DNA of 64,000 bases from Rhodococcoides kyotonense (lineage in GTDB: Bacteria > Actinomycetota > Actinomycetes > Mycobacteriales > Mycobacteriaceae), in NCBI RefSeq assembly GCF_001645385.1, contig NZ_LVHI01000012.1, positions 224,404 to 288,403 of the forward strand. The letters are read 5' to 3'. The notes beneath the pieces were generated by a model. The model saw nothing but the letters and a program-made list of their open reading frames with translations. It had not been told where the DNA came from and searched no databases. Position 1 is the first letter of the stretch. Each line of letters begins with the position of its first letter. This document shows positions 47,560 through 57,309 of this stretch, in pieces. The position numbers were made by a program, and so were the translations under genes.

Positions 47560-49118
47560 CGCCGAAACGATCGATACTCGCCGTCGGTGTGGCCGTGGCG
47601 CTCTTCGGATCGGCCTGCGCGGCGGGCCCGTCCTCGCGGCCGGATGTGGCCGTCGAGCAGAATTCGCCGGGGCAACCCGACCAGTCGGAAGCGAACGACG
47701 AACCGCAGGTTCCCGAGCTCGAGAAGCCGGTCGACGACCTGGCGTGGAGGGACTGCACGCAGAGCACGCTCGACGCGTACGGCCTGACGCCTGCCACACC
47801 TGGTCTCGTTCTGGACTGTGCCGACTTCGAATCGCCGGTGGACGCGTCGGGACAGATGTTCGGCTCGTTCTCGGTCGGTGTGATGCGGGCGCGACTCGAC
47901 CGCACGCCTGCCGACGCGCCTCCCCTCGTCCTGACGTCCGGTGCCGACCGTTCGTCGATGGCGACGCTTGCCGACATCGCGGCCGGTCAGAGCGGAACGC
48001 TGTTGGGCGCCAATCCGATCGTGGCGGTCGACAGACGGGGCATCGGACGGTCCACGGCGGTGGATTGCATCAAGATCGACACCCGCGAGGCGCTCGAGGG
48101 CCTCGGTCAGTTCTCGGCGGGCTCGGGTGACGCGGCAGACCGTGCCGTCGACGTCGGCCGCGAGGCGACCATCGAGTGCACTGATCTTCTCCAGCCCCAG
48201 GAGCTGGCGTTCGCGACGAGTTACGCAGCCGACGATCTGGACCAGCTGCGGATGGCATGGGGCGTCGACACCCTCGGCATCATCGGAACCGGTAACGGCG
48301 CATCGACGGCGTTGGCCTACGCCGCGCAGTATCCGGAACACGTTGCCCGGCTCGTCCTCGACTCGCCGACCGGTGTCGGCGTCGACCAGATGACGCTGGC
48401 GGAACAGAAAACGCAGGGACGTGAGGCGGCGTTCGCCGCGTTCGCGCTGCGATGCCGAGCTCTGCAGTGCTCCCTCGGCGACGCACCGCAGGACGCCGTC
48501 GCCGACCTCGTCGGACGCGCCGCTGCGGGTGACCTCGCGCCACTGTCGTCGCACGAAGTGCTCGACGGCATCGCGTACGCCCTCGCATCGTCTGCGCGCG
48601 ACGCATCGCGCCGGGCGCTCGATCTGTCCGACACCCTGTCGGCCGCGCGATCCGGCGACGTCGGCCGGCTGCAACTGCTGGCGTCGCGCGCGCACGCTGC
48701 CTACGGCACGGACGGCCAGTTCGTCGCGCGCTGCACCGACGGCAGGCAATGGCCGTCGCCGCAGGTCGTTCGAGACGCAGGCGCCGCGTGGTCCGAGCGC
48801 TACCCCGTCTTCGGCACGGACGCGGCGCTGACGGCGCTGAGCTGCTCGTCGTGGCCGACTGCGCCGGCTGCCCCGCTGCCGTCCTCGCTGGACATTCCGG
48901 TTCTGTCGCTCAGCGGGTCCGGCGATCCGATGGTCGGCAACGCCGGGTTCGCCGGAGTCACGGGCCTCGTCGCCTCCACCGGTGCGCGTTCGGCGTCGAT
49001 GACGTGGCAAGGCGCGGGCCACCCCGTCGTCGGCGGATCGGTGTGTGCGCAGACTGCGGTCGGCAACTACGCGCTCGACGCCGCACTCCCGCCCGACGGC
49101 AGCGCATGCCCCGCCTGA
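47556..49118 (+). CDS. Exported alpha/beta hydrolase-fold protein without catalytic serine
   Basis: This 520-residue protein has an export signal with a poor lipobox (GSA-C near residue 21) and an alpha/beta-hydrolase fold with a TAP-like C-terminal part, like secreted mycobacterial proteases/lipases. Where the nucleophile elbow G-x-S-x-G should be, it has GTGNG at 244-248, with Gly in place of Ser. The Asp (GSGDPMVG) and His (GAGHPVV) regions are kept. It may be a pseudoenzyme, or another Ser (Ser250) may act. The start overlaps the RibD-like gene stop. Counterpart: Rv2672. Confidence 0.8.
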   Translation: MTPKRSILAVGVAVALFGSACAAGPSSRPDVAVEQNSPGQPDQSEANDEPQVPELEKPVDDLAWRDCTQSTLDAYGLTPATPGLVLDCADFESPVDASGQMFGSFSVGVMRARLDRTPADAPPLVLTSGADRSSMATLADIAAGQSGTLLGANPIVAVDRRGIGRSTAVDCIKIDTREALEGLGQFSAGSGDAADRAVDVGREATIECTDLLQPQELAFATSYAADDLDQLRMAWGVDTLGIIGTGNGASTALAYAAQYPEHVARLVLDSPTGVGVDQMTLAEQKTQGREAAFAAFALRCRALQCSLGDAPQDAVADLVGRAAAGDLAPLSSHEVLDGIAYALASSARDASRRALDLSDTLSAARSGDVGRLQLLASRAHAAYGTDGQFVARCTDGRQWPSPQVVRDAGAAWSERYPVFGTDAALTALSCSSWPTAPAAPLPSSLDIPVLSLSGSGDPMVGNAGFAGVTGLVASTGARSASMTWQGAGHPVVGGSVCAQTAVGNYALDAALPPDGSACPA

Positions 49119-49133
49119 GCTCATGGGCTCGGG

Positions 49134-50471
49134 GTGTCCGACACAGCGACGACAGCCGGTCAAGGTACCGTTCTGCGCGTGTCACTTAGCTTTCTCGAGC
49201 CTCGAAACGGCCGGACCACCACAGATGTAATCAAGTTCGCACTGTGGCCGTTCGCCGTCATGATGGTGCTCAACCGCGTGCTCGTGCGCGCGGTCAACGG
49301 TGACATCACCGACGACTTCAACCCCGTCTACAAGGCGGCGTTGGCGTTCCTGAACCGGCAGCCCGTGTACACGGCGAACTTCGACTCCGTCGATCCCCAC
49401 TACCTGTACCCACCGGGTGCGACGATGCTGCTGTCTCCGATCGCCGTCATCGACCCGGAACGCTCACGCTGGTTGTTCATCCTCGCCAGCACGATCGCGA
49501 TCATCGCGGCGCTCTACATCTTGCTGCGGATCTTCGGGTACGGCCTGAATTCGGTTGCAGCCCCCGCGCTGCTCCTGGCGGCGTTCGCCAGCGAAACCGT
49601 GACGAACACCCTCGTGTTCACGAACTTCAACGGGTTCGTCCTGCTCGGCGAGATCGCGTTCGTCTACTTCCTGCTGAAGCGCAAGGACTTGACTGCCGGT
49701 GTCGCGATCGGTCTCACCATCGTCGTCAAACCGATTCTGGTGCCGCTGCTCATCATCCCGTTGATGACGAAGCAGTGGAAGGTGTTCGTCACCGCGGCGG
49801 CGATACCTCTGGTGTTCACTGCGATCGCGTGGCCGCTGTCGGTCGATCCGATGGACTTCGTTCGACGCACCGTCCCGTACCTGCTCGAATCGCGCGACTA
49901 CTTCAACAGCGCCATCGTCGGAAACGGCCGTTACTACGGTCTGCCGGAGTGGATGATCTTCGGCCTCCGCGGAGTCCTCGGCGTCATGGTGCTCGTCTCG
50001 CTGTGGATCCTGTACCGCTACTGCCGCGAAGATCGTCTGTTCTTCGTCGCTACGACGTCGGGTCTGGTCCTCACGGCCCACTGGCTGCTCGGCTCGCTGG
50101 GCCAGATGTACTACTCCATGATGCTGTTCCCGCTGCTGATGACGGTGGTGCTGAAGAATTCGGTGCTCAGGAACTGGCCCGCATGGCTCGCGATCTACGG
50201 GTTCATGAGCTACGACCGATGGCTGTCCGGTCGCTTCTACACCACGGGCAGAGCGTTCGACTACATGCGGACGACGTTCGGGTGGAGCTTGCTGATCATC
50301 GTCATCTTCGGCGTGCTCGTCGGACGGTATTTCGCTGCACGCAGCGACGGCCGCCTGGATCGAGGAATCGAACCCGAATGGATCGAGGCCGAGAATCGTC
50401 GCATCGACGCGGAGGCAACCACGAACGGCGACCGAGCTGCGAAAACCGCACGGGCAACGGAATCGTATTAG
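49134..50471 (+). CDS. aftC: Arabinofuranosyltransferase AftC (GT87-type)
   Basis: This protein of up to 445 residues has about ten membrane segments and an early external loop with DDFNPVYKAALAFL and LYPPGATML, typical of GT-C arabinosyltransferases using decaprenyl-phosphoryl arabinose. AftC adds alpha-1,3 branches to the arabinan of the cell wall. The GTG at 49134 is provisional; GTG at 49179 (VSLSFLEP) is another choice. It matches Rv2673 in position. Confidence 0.85.
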   Translation: MSDTATTAGQGTVLRVSLSFLEPRNGRTTTDVIKFALWPFAVMMVLNRVLVRAVNGDITDDFNPVYKAALAFLNRQPVYTANFDSVDPHYLYPPGATMLLSPIAVIDPERSRWLFILASTIAIIAALYILLRIFGYGLNSVAAPALLLAAFASETVTNTLVFTNFNGFVLLGEIAFVYFLLKRKDLTAGVAIGLTIVVKPILVPLLIIPLMTKQWKVFVTAAAIPLVFTAIAWPLSVDPMDFVRRTVPYLLESRDYFNSAIVGNGRYYGLPEWMIFGLRGVLGVMVLVSLWILYRYCREDRLFFVATTSGLVLTAHWLLGSLGQMYYSMMLFPLLMTVVLKNSVLRNWPAWLAIYGFMSYDRWLSGRFYTTGRAFDYMRTTFGWSLLIIVIFGVLVGRYFAARSDGRLDRGIEPEWIEAENRRIDAEATTNGDRAAKTARATESY

Positions 50472-50480
50472 CGTGGTGGC

Positions 50481-50918
50481 ATGAGTTCAGCGACCGACAA
50501 CAATTCCGTGCCCGCCGTCCAGCACACCGATGCGGAGTGGCGCGAGAAGCTCACTCCCGAGGAGTTCGCGGTGCTGCGGCAGGCCGGTACCGAACGGCCG
50601 TTCGTCGGCGAGTACACCGACACCAAGACCGAAGGCGTCTACAACTGCCGCGCCTGCGGAGCCGAACTGTTCCGCAGCACCGAGAAGTTCGAATCCCACT
50701 GCGGTTGGCCGTCGTTCTACGATCCCGCCGACAGCGACGCAGTCATCCTGAAGGAGGACAACTCGCTCGGTATGCGTCGTGTCGAGGTCGTCTGCAGGAA
50801 CTGCCACAGCCACCTCGGGCACGTGTTCGAGGGTGAGGGCTACCCGACACCGACCGACCAGCGGTACTGCATAAACTCGATCTCGCTGACGCTGCAGCCC
50901 TCGACGAATCAGGAGTAG
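50481..50918 (+). CDS. msrB: Peptide-methionine (R)-S-oxide reductase
   Basis: This 145-residue MsrB repairs oxidised methionine. Two CxxC zinc pairs (Cys56/59, Cys105/108) and catalytic Cys130 in RYCINSISL are present, with GWPSF and HLGHVF. It has no signal peptide, so it is cytoplasmic. It follows aftC by 9 bases, as Rv2674 follows Rv2673. Confidence 0.95.
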   Translation: MSSATDNNSVPAVQHTDAEWREKLTPEEFAVLRQAGTERPFVGEYTDTKTEGVYNCRACGAELFRSTEKFESHCGWPSFYDPADSDAVILKEDNSLGMRRVEVVCRNCHSHLGHVFEGEGYPTPTDQRYCINSISLTLQPSTNQE

Positions 50919-50981
50919 GTGCGGCTACGCCGGCTGCGAACCCTGTCGAACGTAAACCGACCTCATGGTCCTGTAGTGCAG

Positions 50982-50987
50982 TATCTT
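50982..50987 (+). promoter_or_regulatory. Candidate -10 box for leaderless transcription
   Basis: TATCTT fits the actinobacterial TAnnnT -10 pattern and lies 6 bases before an in-frame GTG at 50994, the spacing expected for a leaderless mRNA. The surrounding 50 bases are AT-richer than their neighbours. No good -35 is seen. Confidence 0.45.
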
Positions 50988-50993
50988 TATCGA

Positions 50994-51803
50994 GTGCCGA
51001 ACTCGATCAAGACATTCTGGTGGCGCCAGCTCAAGGTCACCGGTATTCGCCCCAATTTCGGCGATGAACTGACGCCGGGCCTCGTCGACGCGCTCTTCGG
51101 TAAGAAGTGCTCGTGGAGACGCCCGAAGAACAGCGACATGACAGGAGCTGGTTCGACGCTGGAGATGGTCCAGTTGATGAACGCCCCCGACACGTTGAAG
51201 ATCTGGGGTTCCGGTTTCATGCTGAAGGACGGGCTCGACGGCCGGATCTTCGACTTCCCGAGTTTCGACTTCTATGCCGTGCGCGGGTATCTCTCGTTGG
51301 AGCGCGTCAAGTCGGACCGTGAAGTGGCCGTGGGGGATCCGGGGCTCTTGGCGAGCAGGGTCTACCCACGTTCCACCTCCGTGGCCGGCCGAGTCGGCCT
51401 GGTCTACCACTGGATGCACAAGACCGACCCTGTTGTTCTCGCTCTTGCGCGCGACAAGAAGATCACACTGATCGACCCGTCTCGTAAGCCCGCCAAGGTC
51501 ATCGCCGACATCACGTCGTGCGACTTCGTCATGTCCACGAGCCTGCACGGGTTGATCGTCGCCGACTCCTACGGCATTCCGAACGCGTGGATCGAGCTCG
51601 ACCGGGAAATCGGCGGGGCCGGATACAAATTCGAGGACTACTACTCGGTGTTCGACGGGAAAGCCGTTCAACACTCGTCGGATCTCACACGGGATGATGA
51701 CGAAATCGCCCGATTGCGAACCGAATACCGGCCGATCCCGAACCTGACGGAGATTCAGGACAATCTGATTGCTGCCTTCCCGTATCGCGAAGGCATAATG
51801 TGA
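50994..51803 (+). CDS. Polysaccharide pyruvyl transferase family protein
   Basis: This protein of about 269 residues matches the family that adds pyruvate ketals from PEP to sugars in capsules and envelope glycans. NFGDELTPGLV is at 21-31 and STSLHGLIVADSYG at 181-194; both are family signatures. An open frame extends to 50919, right after msrB, but those 25 codons are unlike family members. The leaderless start at 50994 is therefore preferred. The gene has no counterpart in this place in M. tuberculosis as I recall it. It follows aftC and msrB, so an envelope glycan is the likely acceptor. Its stop overlaps the MaoC start. Confidence 0.8.
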   Translation: MPNSIKTFWWRQLKVTGIRPNFGDELTPGLVDALFGKKCSWRRPKNSDMTGAGSTLEMVQLMNAPDTLKIWGSGFMLKDGLDGRIFDFPSFDFYAVRGYLSLERVKSDREVAVGDPGLLASRVYPRSTSVAGRVGLVYHWMHKTDPVVLALARDKKITLIDPSRKPAKVIADITSCDFVMSTSLHGLIVADSYGIPNAWIELDREIGGAGYKFEDYYSVFDGKAVQHSSDLTRDDDEIARLRTEYRPIPNLTEIQDNLIAAFPYREGIM

Positions 51804-52267
51804 CCATGCGCACTTTTTCGTCAGCAGAGCAGTTGAAGGCCGCCGTCGGCGAGGATCTCGGGACCAGCGATTGGTTGCAGATCACCCAGGATCGGGTGAA
51901 CACGTTCGCCGACGCGACCGGTGACCATCAATGGATTCACGTCGACGTCGAACGAGCGAAGAAGGAAAGTCCCTTCGGTGCACCGGTGGCGCACGGCTAC
52001 CTCAGTCTGTCGCTGATCCCACTGCTCAATGCGGAGATCTACTCCGTGGAGAACGTGAAGCTCGGAATCAACTACGGATCCAACAAGGTTCGGTTCGTCA
52101 ACCCCGTCACGGTGGGGTCGCACGTACGGCTGCAGACGACGCTGACGTCGGTCGACGACGTGGCCGCAGGCGCGGTACAGATCGTCACGACGCAGACGCT
52201 GGAGATCGAGGGCGTCGACAAGCCGGCTCTGGTCGCCGAGACCATCACCCGATTCGTGTTCGAGTAA
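51800..52267 (+). CDS. MaoC-like (R)-specific enoyl-CoA hydratase
   Basis: This 155-residue hotdog-fold protein has the hydratase motif with Asp38 and His47 in FADATGDHQWIHVD. Such proteins hydrate trans-2-enoyl-CoA to (R)-3-hydroxyacyl-CoA. GTG at 51800 has GAAGG upstream and overlaps the pyruvyl transferase stop; ATG at 51806 is an alternative. Its 3' end overlaps the convergent molybdoenzyme gene by 23 bases. Confidence 0.88.
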   Translation: MTMRTFSSAEQLKAAVGEDLGTSDWLQITQDRVNTFADATGDHQWIHVDVERAKKESPFGAPVAHGYLSLSLIPLLNAEIYSVENVKLGINYGSNKVRFVNPVTVGSHVRLQTTLTSVDDVAAGAVQIVTTQTLEIEGVDKPALVAETITRFVFE

Positions 52268-54560
52268 CGATCGTCGGCGGATCGAACGCCGTGATCGGCG
52301 GCAGCTCGCCGTCGTAGCGTTCGATCTGCACGAGGACGTGTTGGCCGGTACAACCGTGCGACAGCGACGACGCACCCACGTCTGCCGTCAGCACATTGGG
52401 ATTGCCGTGCTTGCACATCGACGCCGTGTCCGACGGGTCCTCCGGGTCGTACCACGCACCCGTCGACAGCTGCACGACGCGCTCGAGCATCCCGTCGTCG
52501 ACGACGACCCCGGCGAGACAGGAGCCACGGTCGTTGAACACACGCACGACGTCACCGTCGGCGACACCGTATGCCCCCGCCACGGCCGGGTGCAGTCGAA
52601 TCGGCTCGCGGCCCTGCACTTTCGACGCCTGGCTCGTGGCGCCGTGGTCGAGCTGACCGTGCAGCCTCGTGCGCGGTTGGTTCGCGATGAGATGCAGCGG
52701 AAATGCTTCTGCGCGTTCGCCGTTCAGCCACTCGTCGGGTTCGTACCACGCCGGGTGTCCGACGCAGTCGTCGTACCCGAAGCCGTCGACGACCTCGGAG
52801 AAGATCTCTATTTTGCCGCTCGGAGTGCGAAGCGGCGCGGCGACCGGGTCCTTTCTGTAGTCCCCGAGCAGCGTCAGCCCGTCTTCGGTCGACATGCGGA
52901 ACGAGCCGTCGACCCAGAAGTCGTCGAACGTCGGTGTCGTGACGCCCGCCGACGCGAGATAGCCCTGCCACTGTCGGTAGAGATGTCGGAGCCACTCCCC
53001 TGACGTCCGGCCCTCGGTGAATTCCTCTGCGACGCCTAACTTCTCGGCGACTGCGGCGAACGTGTCGTAGTCGTCTCGCGCGTCGGCGAAACGGGGTACG
53101 GCCGGGTGCATCGCGACGAGAAGCGGGTCGTTGCGAGTGCAACTGATGTCGCTGCGTTCGAGCGACGTCGTCGACGGGACGACGATGTCGGCGTGTTTCG
53201 CCATCGGCGTCCAGTACGGATCGTGCACGACGATCGTGTCCGGACGTGCCAGCGCACGCCGAAGCCGTCCGATGTCTTGGTGGTGATGGAACGGATTGCC
53301 GCCTGCCCAGTGGACGAGCTTGATGTCCGGATAGGTCAGACGCCGGCCGTTGTAACGACATTCGTCACCTGGGTGCAGCAGCATGTCCGAGACCGCCGCG
53401 ACGGGAACGAACGTCGACACCGGGTTGATCCCTTGCGGCAGCGTCGGCAGCGGATACGGTACCGGGGCGAGTCCTGGTTCGTTCATCGATCCGTACCCGT
53501 GGCCGAATCCGCCCCCGGGAATACCGATCTGGCCGAGCATCGACGCCAGCGTCAGCCCCATCCACGGCGCCTGCTCACCGCTCTTGACGCGCTGCAGCGA
53601 CCACGTGACCGTCACCAGGGTTCGATGCGACGCCATCTCGCGCGCGAGATCCACGATGGTCTGCTCTGCAAGACCCGAGATGCCCGATGCCCAGGCAGCC
53701 GATTTCGGTATACCGTCGCTGTGCCCCAACAGATATCGCTCGAACCTGTCGTAGCCGGTGCAGTACGTGTCGAGAAACGCTGTGTCGTGCAGATTCTCGG
53801 TCGCCAGCACGTGGGCGAGACCCAGCATGACGGCGACGTCGCTGCCGGGAATGGGAGCCAACCACGTTGCGGCGCCGGTCATGTCGTCACGGAGCGGGCT
53901 GATCGTGACGATCTTGCCGCCACGAGCACGCAGCGCGGTCAACGCATCCTGGGTCGGGTGATTCGATGTGCCGCCGTGGTTGATGGAGGTGTTCTTCACC
54001 GGGACACCGCCGAACGCGACCAGCAGATCGGTGTTCGCGGCGATGACGTCCCAGGATGTGGAGCGCGAGAACATCTTCCAGTGTGCACCGACGACGTGCG
54101 GCATGATCACGCTCGTCGCGCCGGTCGAGTAGCTGTCGACCGAACGCGTGTAGCCGCCGAGACAGTTCAAGAAGCGGTGAACCTGGCTCTGCGCGTGATG
54201 GAATCGGCCCGCGCTGGCCCATCCGTAGGAGCCGCCGTAGATCGCCTCGTTCCCGAATGTGTCGACGACGCGCCGGAGCTCGGTCGCCAGCAGATCGGTG
54301 AGTTCGTCCCAGGACACCGCGACGAACTCGTCGTTGCCCCGAAGATCGCACGGACCAGGGCCGTTCTCCAGCCATCCACGCCGCACCGCGGGCCCGGCGA
54401 TACGCGAGCGGTGACGCACCGAACCTGGGATGTTCCCCAGGACCGGCGACGGATTCGCATCGTTCCGGTCCGGGTGGACCCCGGTGATCTCGCCGTCGGC
54501 CGCCGAGGCACGGAACATGCCCCAGTGGGCCATGTGCTGCGCGGCACCCTCGAAGCTCAC
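52245..54560 (-). CDS. Molybdopterin oxidoreductase, biotin sulfoxide/TMAO reductase type
   Basis: This 771-residue protein belongs to the DMSO reductase family. It lacks an N-terminal Fe-S cysteine motif and has no Tat signal, as in cytoplasmic BisC-type enzymes. The segment DSYSTGATSVIMPHVVG provides the probable Ser ligand to Mo, and the C-terminal molybdopterin-binding domain follows from about residue 640. Probable substrates are S- or N-oxides such as biotin sulfoxide or methionine sulfoxide. With msrB nearby this could serve repair of oxidised sulfur compounds, but that is inference. GTG at 54560 lies 6 bases after the HAD gene stop. Confidence 0.85.
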   Translation of the reverse strand: MSFEGAAQHMAHWGMFRASAADGEITGVHPDRNDANPSPVLGNIPGSVRHRSRIAGPAVRRGWLENGPGPCDLRGNDEFVAVSWDELTDLLATELRRVVDTFGNEAIYGGSYGWASAGRFHHAQSQVHRFLNCLGGYTRSVDSYSTGATSVIMPHVVGAHWKMFSRSTSWDVIAANTDLLVAFGGVPVKNTSINHGGTSNHPTQDALTALRARGGKIVTISPLRDDMTGAATWLAPIPGSDVAVMLGLAHVLATENLHDTAFLDTYCTGYDRFERYLLGHSDGIPKSAAWASGISGLAEQTIVDLAREMASHRTLVTVTWSLQRVKSGEQAPWMGLTLASMLGQIGIPGGGFGHGYGSMNEPGLAPVPYPLPTLPQGINPVSTFVPVAAVSDMLLHPGDECRYNGRRLTYPDIKLVHWAGGNPFHHHQDIGRLRRALARPDTIVVHDPYWTPMAKHADIVVPSTTSLERSDISCTRNDPLLVAMHPAVPRFADARDDYDTFAAVAEKLGVAEEFTEGRTSGEWLRHLYRQWQGYLASAGVTTPTFDDFWVDGSFRMSTEDGLTLLGDYRKDPVAAPLRTPSGKIEIFSEVVDGFGYDDCVGHPAWYEPDEWLNGERAEAFPLHLIANQPRTRLHGQLDHGATSQASKVQGREPIRLHPAVAGAYGVADGDVVRVFNDRGSCLAGVVVDDGMLERVVQLSTGAWYDPEDPSDTASMCKHGNPNVLTADVGASSLSHGCTGQHVLVQIERYDGELPPITAFDPPTIVTRTRIG

Positions 54561-54566
54561 TCGGGG

Positions 54567-55259
54567 TCAGAGTCCGTAACGAGCCAGCGCGTCGCGCAGC
54601 GCGGTGGGACGTTCGGCCGTCGGACGCGGCTCGACCAGGGCAAACGAACATCCGATGGCCGTCGCAGCGCCGTCGGCTTCCTCGCTGTCGCCGACCATCA
54701 ACGTCCGAGCCGGATCGACGCCGAGCGCCTGCGTCGCGTGCTGGAAAATTCCCGGCCGAGGTTTGACGACGCCGACCTCGTAGCTGAGGACGAATTCTGT
54801 CACGTACTTGTCGATCCCCAGCGCCTCGAACGCGGGCCGGATGTCGAACGCGATGTTGCTGAGCACCGCGACGGGAACAGACCGACTCGCAAGCGATTCG
54901 AGCACGTCGGCGGTGTCGGGATACGGCGTCCAGCAGGAGGGATCGACGACGCGTCCGTAGACGGACTCCGCCTGAGAGGCCTCGGTGACACCCGACTCGC
55001 GCAATACGTGCAGGTACGCCTGACGGTGCAGCGCCGGGTCGAGATCACGGTTCTGCCAGGCATGCCGCGACACGTCGTCGAACTCCACGACCTCGCCGAC
55101 GGGGGCCGTCATCCGACGCATCAGCTCGGCGACGTGATGCCCATCGAGGGGCGACCCGTCGGGACGCGTCACTCCGTCGAACCAGGAATCGTCCTCGTCG
55201 AGTCGGAACAGCGTTCCGGAGAAGTCGAAGATGACCGCTTGAATTTCGCGCTCCGTCAC
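54567..55259 (-). CDS. HAD-superfamily hydrolase with atypical motif I
   Basis: This 230-residue HAD protein has motif I DFSGTL (Asp12), motif II with SN in AVLSNIAF, motif III Lys in VVKPRPGIF, and motif [10 protein letters not shown]. The second Asp of the usual DxDGT is replaced by Ser14, so the acid/base residue of typical phosphatases is missing. GTG at 55259 overlaps the hemQ stop (GTGA), so it is coupled to haem synthesis genes. The substrate is unknown. Confidence 0.82.
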   Translation of the reverse strand: MTEREIQAVIFDFSGTLFRLDEDDSWFDGVTRPDGSPLDGHHVAELMRRMTAPVGEVVEFDDVSRHAWQNRDLDPALHRQAYLHVLRESGVTEASQAESVYGRVVDPSCWTPYPDTADVLESLASRSVPVAVLSNIAFDIRPAFEALGIDKYVTEFVLSYEVGVVKPRPGIFQHATQALGVDPARTLMVGDSEEADGAATAIGCSFALVEPRPTAERPTALRDALARYGL

Positions 55260-55948
55260 GGCAGCGAGGCCACGAGGGTCTCGATGTCGACGCGAGGTCC
55301 GGTGAAGAACGGCGTTTCCTCGCGCACGTGCCGCCGCGCTTCGGTGGCACGCAGGTCGCGCATCAAATCGACGATGCGGTCGAGTTGTAGCGCTTCGAAG
55401 GCCAGGATCCACTCGTAATCACCGAGCGCGAACGCAGGCACGGTGTTGGCGCGGACGTCCGCGTAGCCGCGTGCAGCCTTGCCGTGATCGGCGAGCATGG
55501 TCCTGCGTTCCTCGTCGGGCAGCAGGTACCAATCGATGGACCGGACGAACGGGTACACGCAGATGTACGCTCCCGGCTCCTCGCCCGCGATGAACGACGG
55601 CACGTGGCTCTTGTTGAATTCGGCAGGCCGGTGCAGCGACGAGTTGCTCCACACCGGCGTGCTCGCGCGACCCAACGCCGTGGTGCGACGGAAGTCCGAG
55701 TACGTCGCCTGCAGGTCCTCGATACGCTCTGCGTGCGTCCAGACCATGAAGTCGGAGTCGGCCCGCATGCCCGCGATGTCGTAGATGCCGCGGACGACGA
55801 CGTCCTCGCCGCGGTTCTCGAAGAACGATCGCGCCTCTTTCGCAGCGTCCTCGCGGTCCTCACCCAGGACTCCGGGCGTGACCTTGTACACCGAGAACAT
55901 CGAATAGCGAAGAGTCGAGTTGAGCGCTTGATAGTCGAGGCGTGCCAT
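55256..55948 (-). CDS. hemQ: Coproheme decarboxylase (hydrogen peroxide-dependent haem synthase)
   Basis: This 230-residue chlorite dismutase-like protein performs the last step of the coproporphyrin-dependent haem pathway, turning coproheme into haem b. Family landmarks include the [11 protein letters not shown] segment, [12 protein letters not shown] with a conserved His, and [16 protein letters not shown] at 55948 lies 5 bases after the hemY stop. The block hemE-hemY-hemQ matches Rv2676c-Rv2678c. Confidence 0.93.
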   Translation of the reverse strand: MARLDYQALNSTLRYSMFSVYKVTPGVLGEDREDAAKEARSFFENRGEDVVVRGIYDIAGMRADSDFMVWTHAERIEDLQATYSDFRRTTALGRASTPVWSNSSLHRPAEFNKSHVPSFIAGEEPGAYICVYPFVRSIDWYLLPDEERRTMLADHGKAARGYADVRANTVPAFALGDYEWILAFEALQLDRIVDLMRDLRATEARRHVREETPFFTGPRVDIETLVASLP

Positions 55949-55953
55949 GAGCT

Positions 55954-57309
55954 CTATCGTGCCACTTCGCATATGGCCGCGGCCGCCCTGGTGGCGGACG
56001 CGACACACGCGGGCACACCGACGCCGTTGCTCCACGCGCCTGCGACGGCCAACCCGTCGACGTCCTCGACAGCCGAGAAGATCGCGGCGACGCGATCGAG
56101 ATGCCCCGGCGCGTACTGCGGCAGTCCCCCGCGCCATCGCTGGACGACGCTCGACGACGGGTCGATCTCGATACCGGTCACGCGCCTAAGACCCTGACGC
56201 GCAACATCGACCAGCGTGTCGTCCGTCCAGTCGAGCGCCCTGGTGTCACCGAATCGACCCAACGACGCACGAACCAGCGAGACAGACCGGTCGGCAAGGT
56301 GCCCCCATTTGCGACTCGACAGCGTGAACGCCTTGGTCTCGAGACCTGCGTCCGTCGCCACGAGTATGCCCGAGTTGTCGGGTAGTTCGGCGTCCGACGG
56401 AAGTGCCATCGCGACGACCGCCGCCGATGCGAGCTCGATGTCGGCCGCCGCTGCCGACGCCTCGGGCACGGCAGCGGAAAGAATGGTTGCGAGCGCGGGC
56501 GCCGGAACTGCGAGAACGACGGCGTCGACCTCGCCGATCGGGTCGACATCCCAACCGCCGGACGTCCGACGGAGAGACGTGACCGCGGTCCCGAGGACGA
56601 TGCGCGCGTCCGCGGCAGCGACGAGCGCGTCGATCAGAACACCGTAGCCGTCACGCAGTGCACCGAAGACCGGCCCTGCGCTCGGCGGCGGTATTGCTGC
56701 GGCGACCGCCGCGGTGAGACTCGTCGCCGAATCGTCCAGTGCCGCAGCCAGAGTCGGGAGCGCAGCGCGTACACCGATCGACGCGGACAGGCCCGAGTAC
56801 ACACCGCCGAGCAGCGGATCGACCGATCGGTGCAGCACCTGCTCACCGAACCGTCCGCCCACCAGCTCGGCGACACTGACGTCCGTGTGTCGATTCCACT
56901 GCAGCGGGGTTTCGGGCTCTGCCTCGATGGCGCGCACGGTCGCGTCGTCGACGAGTCCCACGACCGACGACGCGGACGCCGGGATGCCCATCAGCGTGCC
57001 GCCGGGCAACGGATGCAGCGCGTTCTGCGAGTAGATCAGTGGCCGCTTGCCTGCGGGGTGCACGAGCTGGCTCGCGAGACCCAGCTCCTCCATCAGGGCG
57101 GGAATCTCGGGTCGACGACCGATGAACGCCTCGGCCCCGACGTCGAGAGGGCCGTCTTCGAGGTGCACCGTCCGCAGCGTGCCACCGAGCCGATCCGACC
57201 CTTCGACGACGGTGACGACGGCGTCCGGACCGAGCGTCGAACGCAGCCGATACGCCGCGGTGAGACCGGTGATACCGCCGCCGACGACCGCTACCCGCCG
57301 CACGGTCAC
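55954..57309 (-). CDS. hemY: Coproporphyrinogen/protoporphyrinogen III oxidase
   Basis: This 451-residue FAD enzyme has the N-terminal dinucleotide-binding motif [17 protein letters not shown] and the following [12 protein letters not shown]. In Actinobacteria it oxidises coproporphyrinogen III to coproporphyrin III. GTG at 57309 overlaps the hemE stop (GTGA); a second GTG at 57303 is possible. Confidence 0.92.
   Translation of the reverse strand: MTVRRVAVVGGGITGLTAAYRLRSTLGPDAVVTVVEGSDRLGGTLRTVHLEDGPLDVGAEAFIGRRPEIPALMEELGLASQLVHPAGKRPLIYSQNALHPLPGGTLMGIPASASSVVGLVDDATVRAIEAEPETPLQWNRHTDVSVAELVGGRFGEQVLHRSVDPLLGGVYSGLSASIGVRAALPTLAAALDDSATSLTAAVAAAIPPPSAGPVFGALRDGYGVLIDALVAAADARIVLGTAVTSLRRTSGGWDVDPIGEVDAVVLAVPAPALATILSAAVPEASAAAADIELASAAVVAMALPSDAELPDNSGILVATDAGLETKAFTLSSRKWGHLADRSVSLVRASLGRFGDTRALDWTDDTLVDVARQGLRRVTGIEIDPSSSVVQRWRGGLPQYAPGHLDRVAAIFSAVEDVDGLAVAGAWSNGVGVPACVASATRAAAAICEVAR

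Noticed and set aside
47034..49163. Minus-strand open frame of 709 codons opposite the exported hydrolase
   Set aside because: Arg-rich antisense frame, no ribosome site, covers a well-supported gene.
53106..55418. Plus-strand open frame of 770 codons opposite the molybdoenzyme and HAD genes
   Set aside because: Composition and position are those of a shadow frame of real genes.
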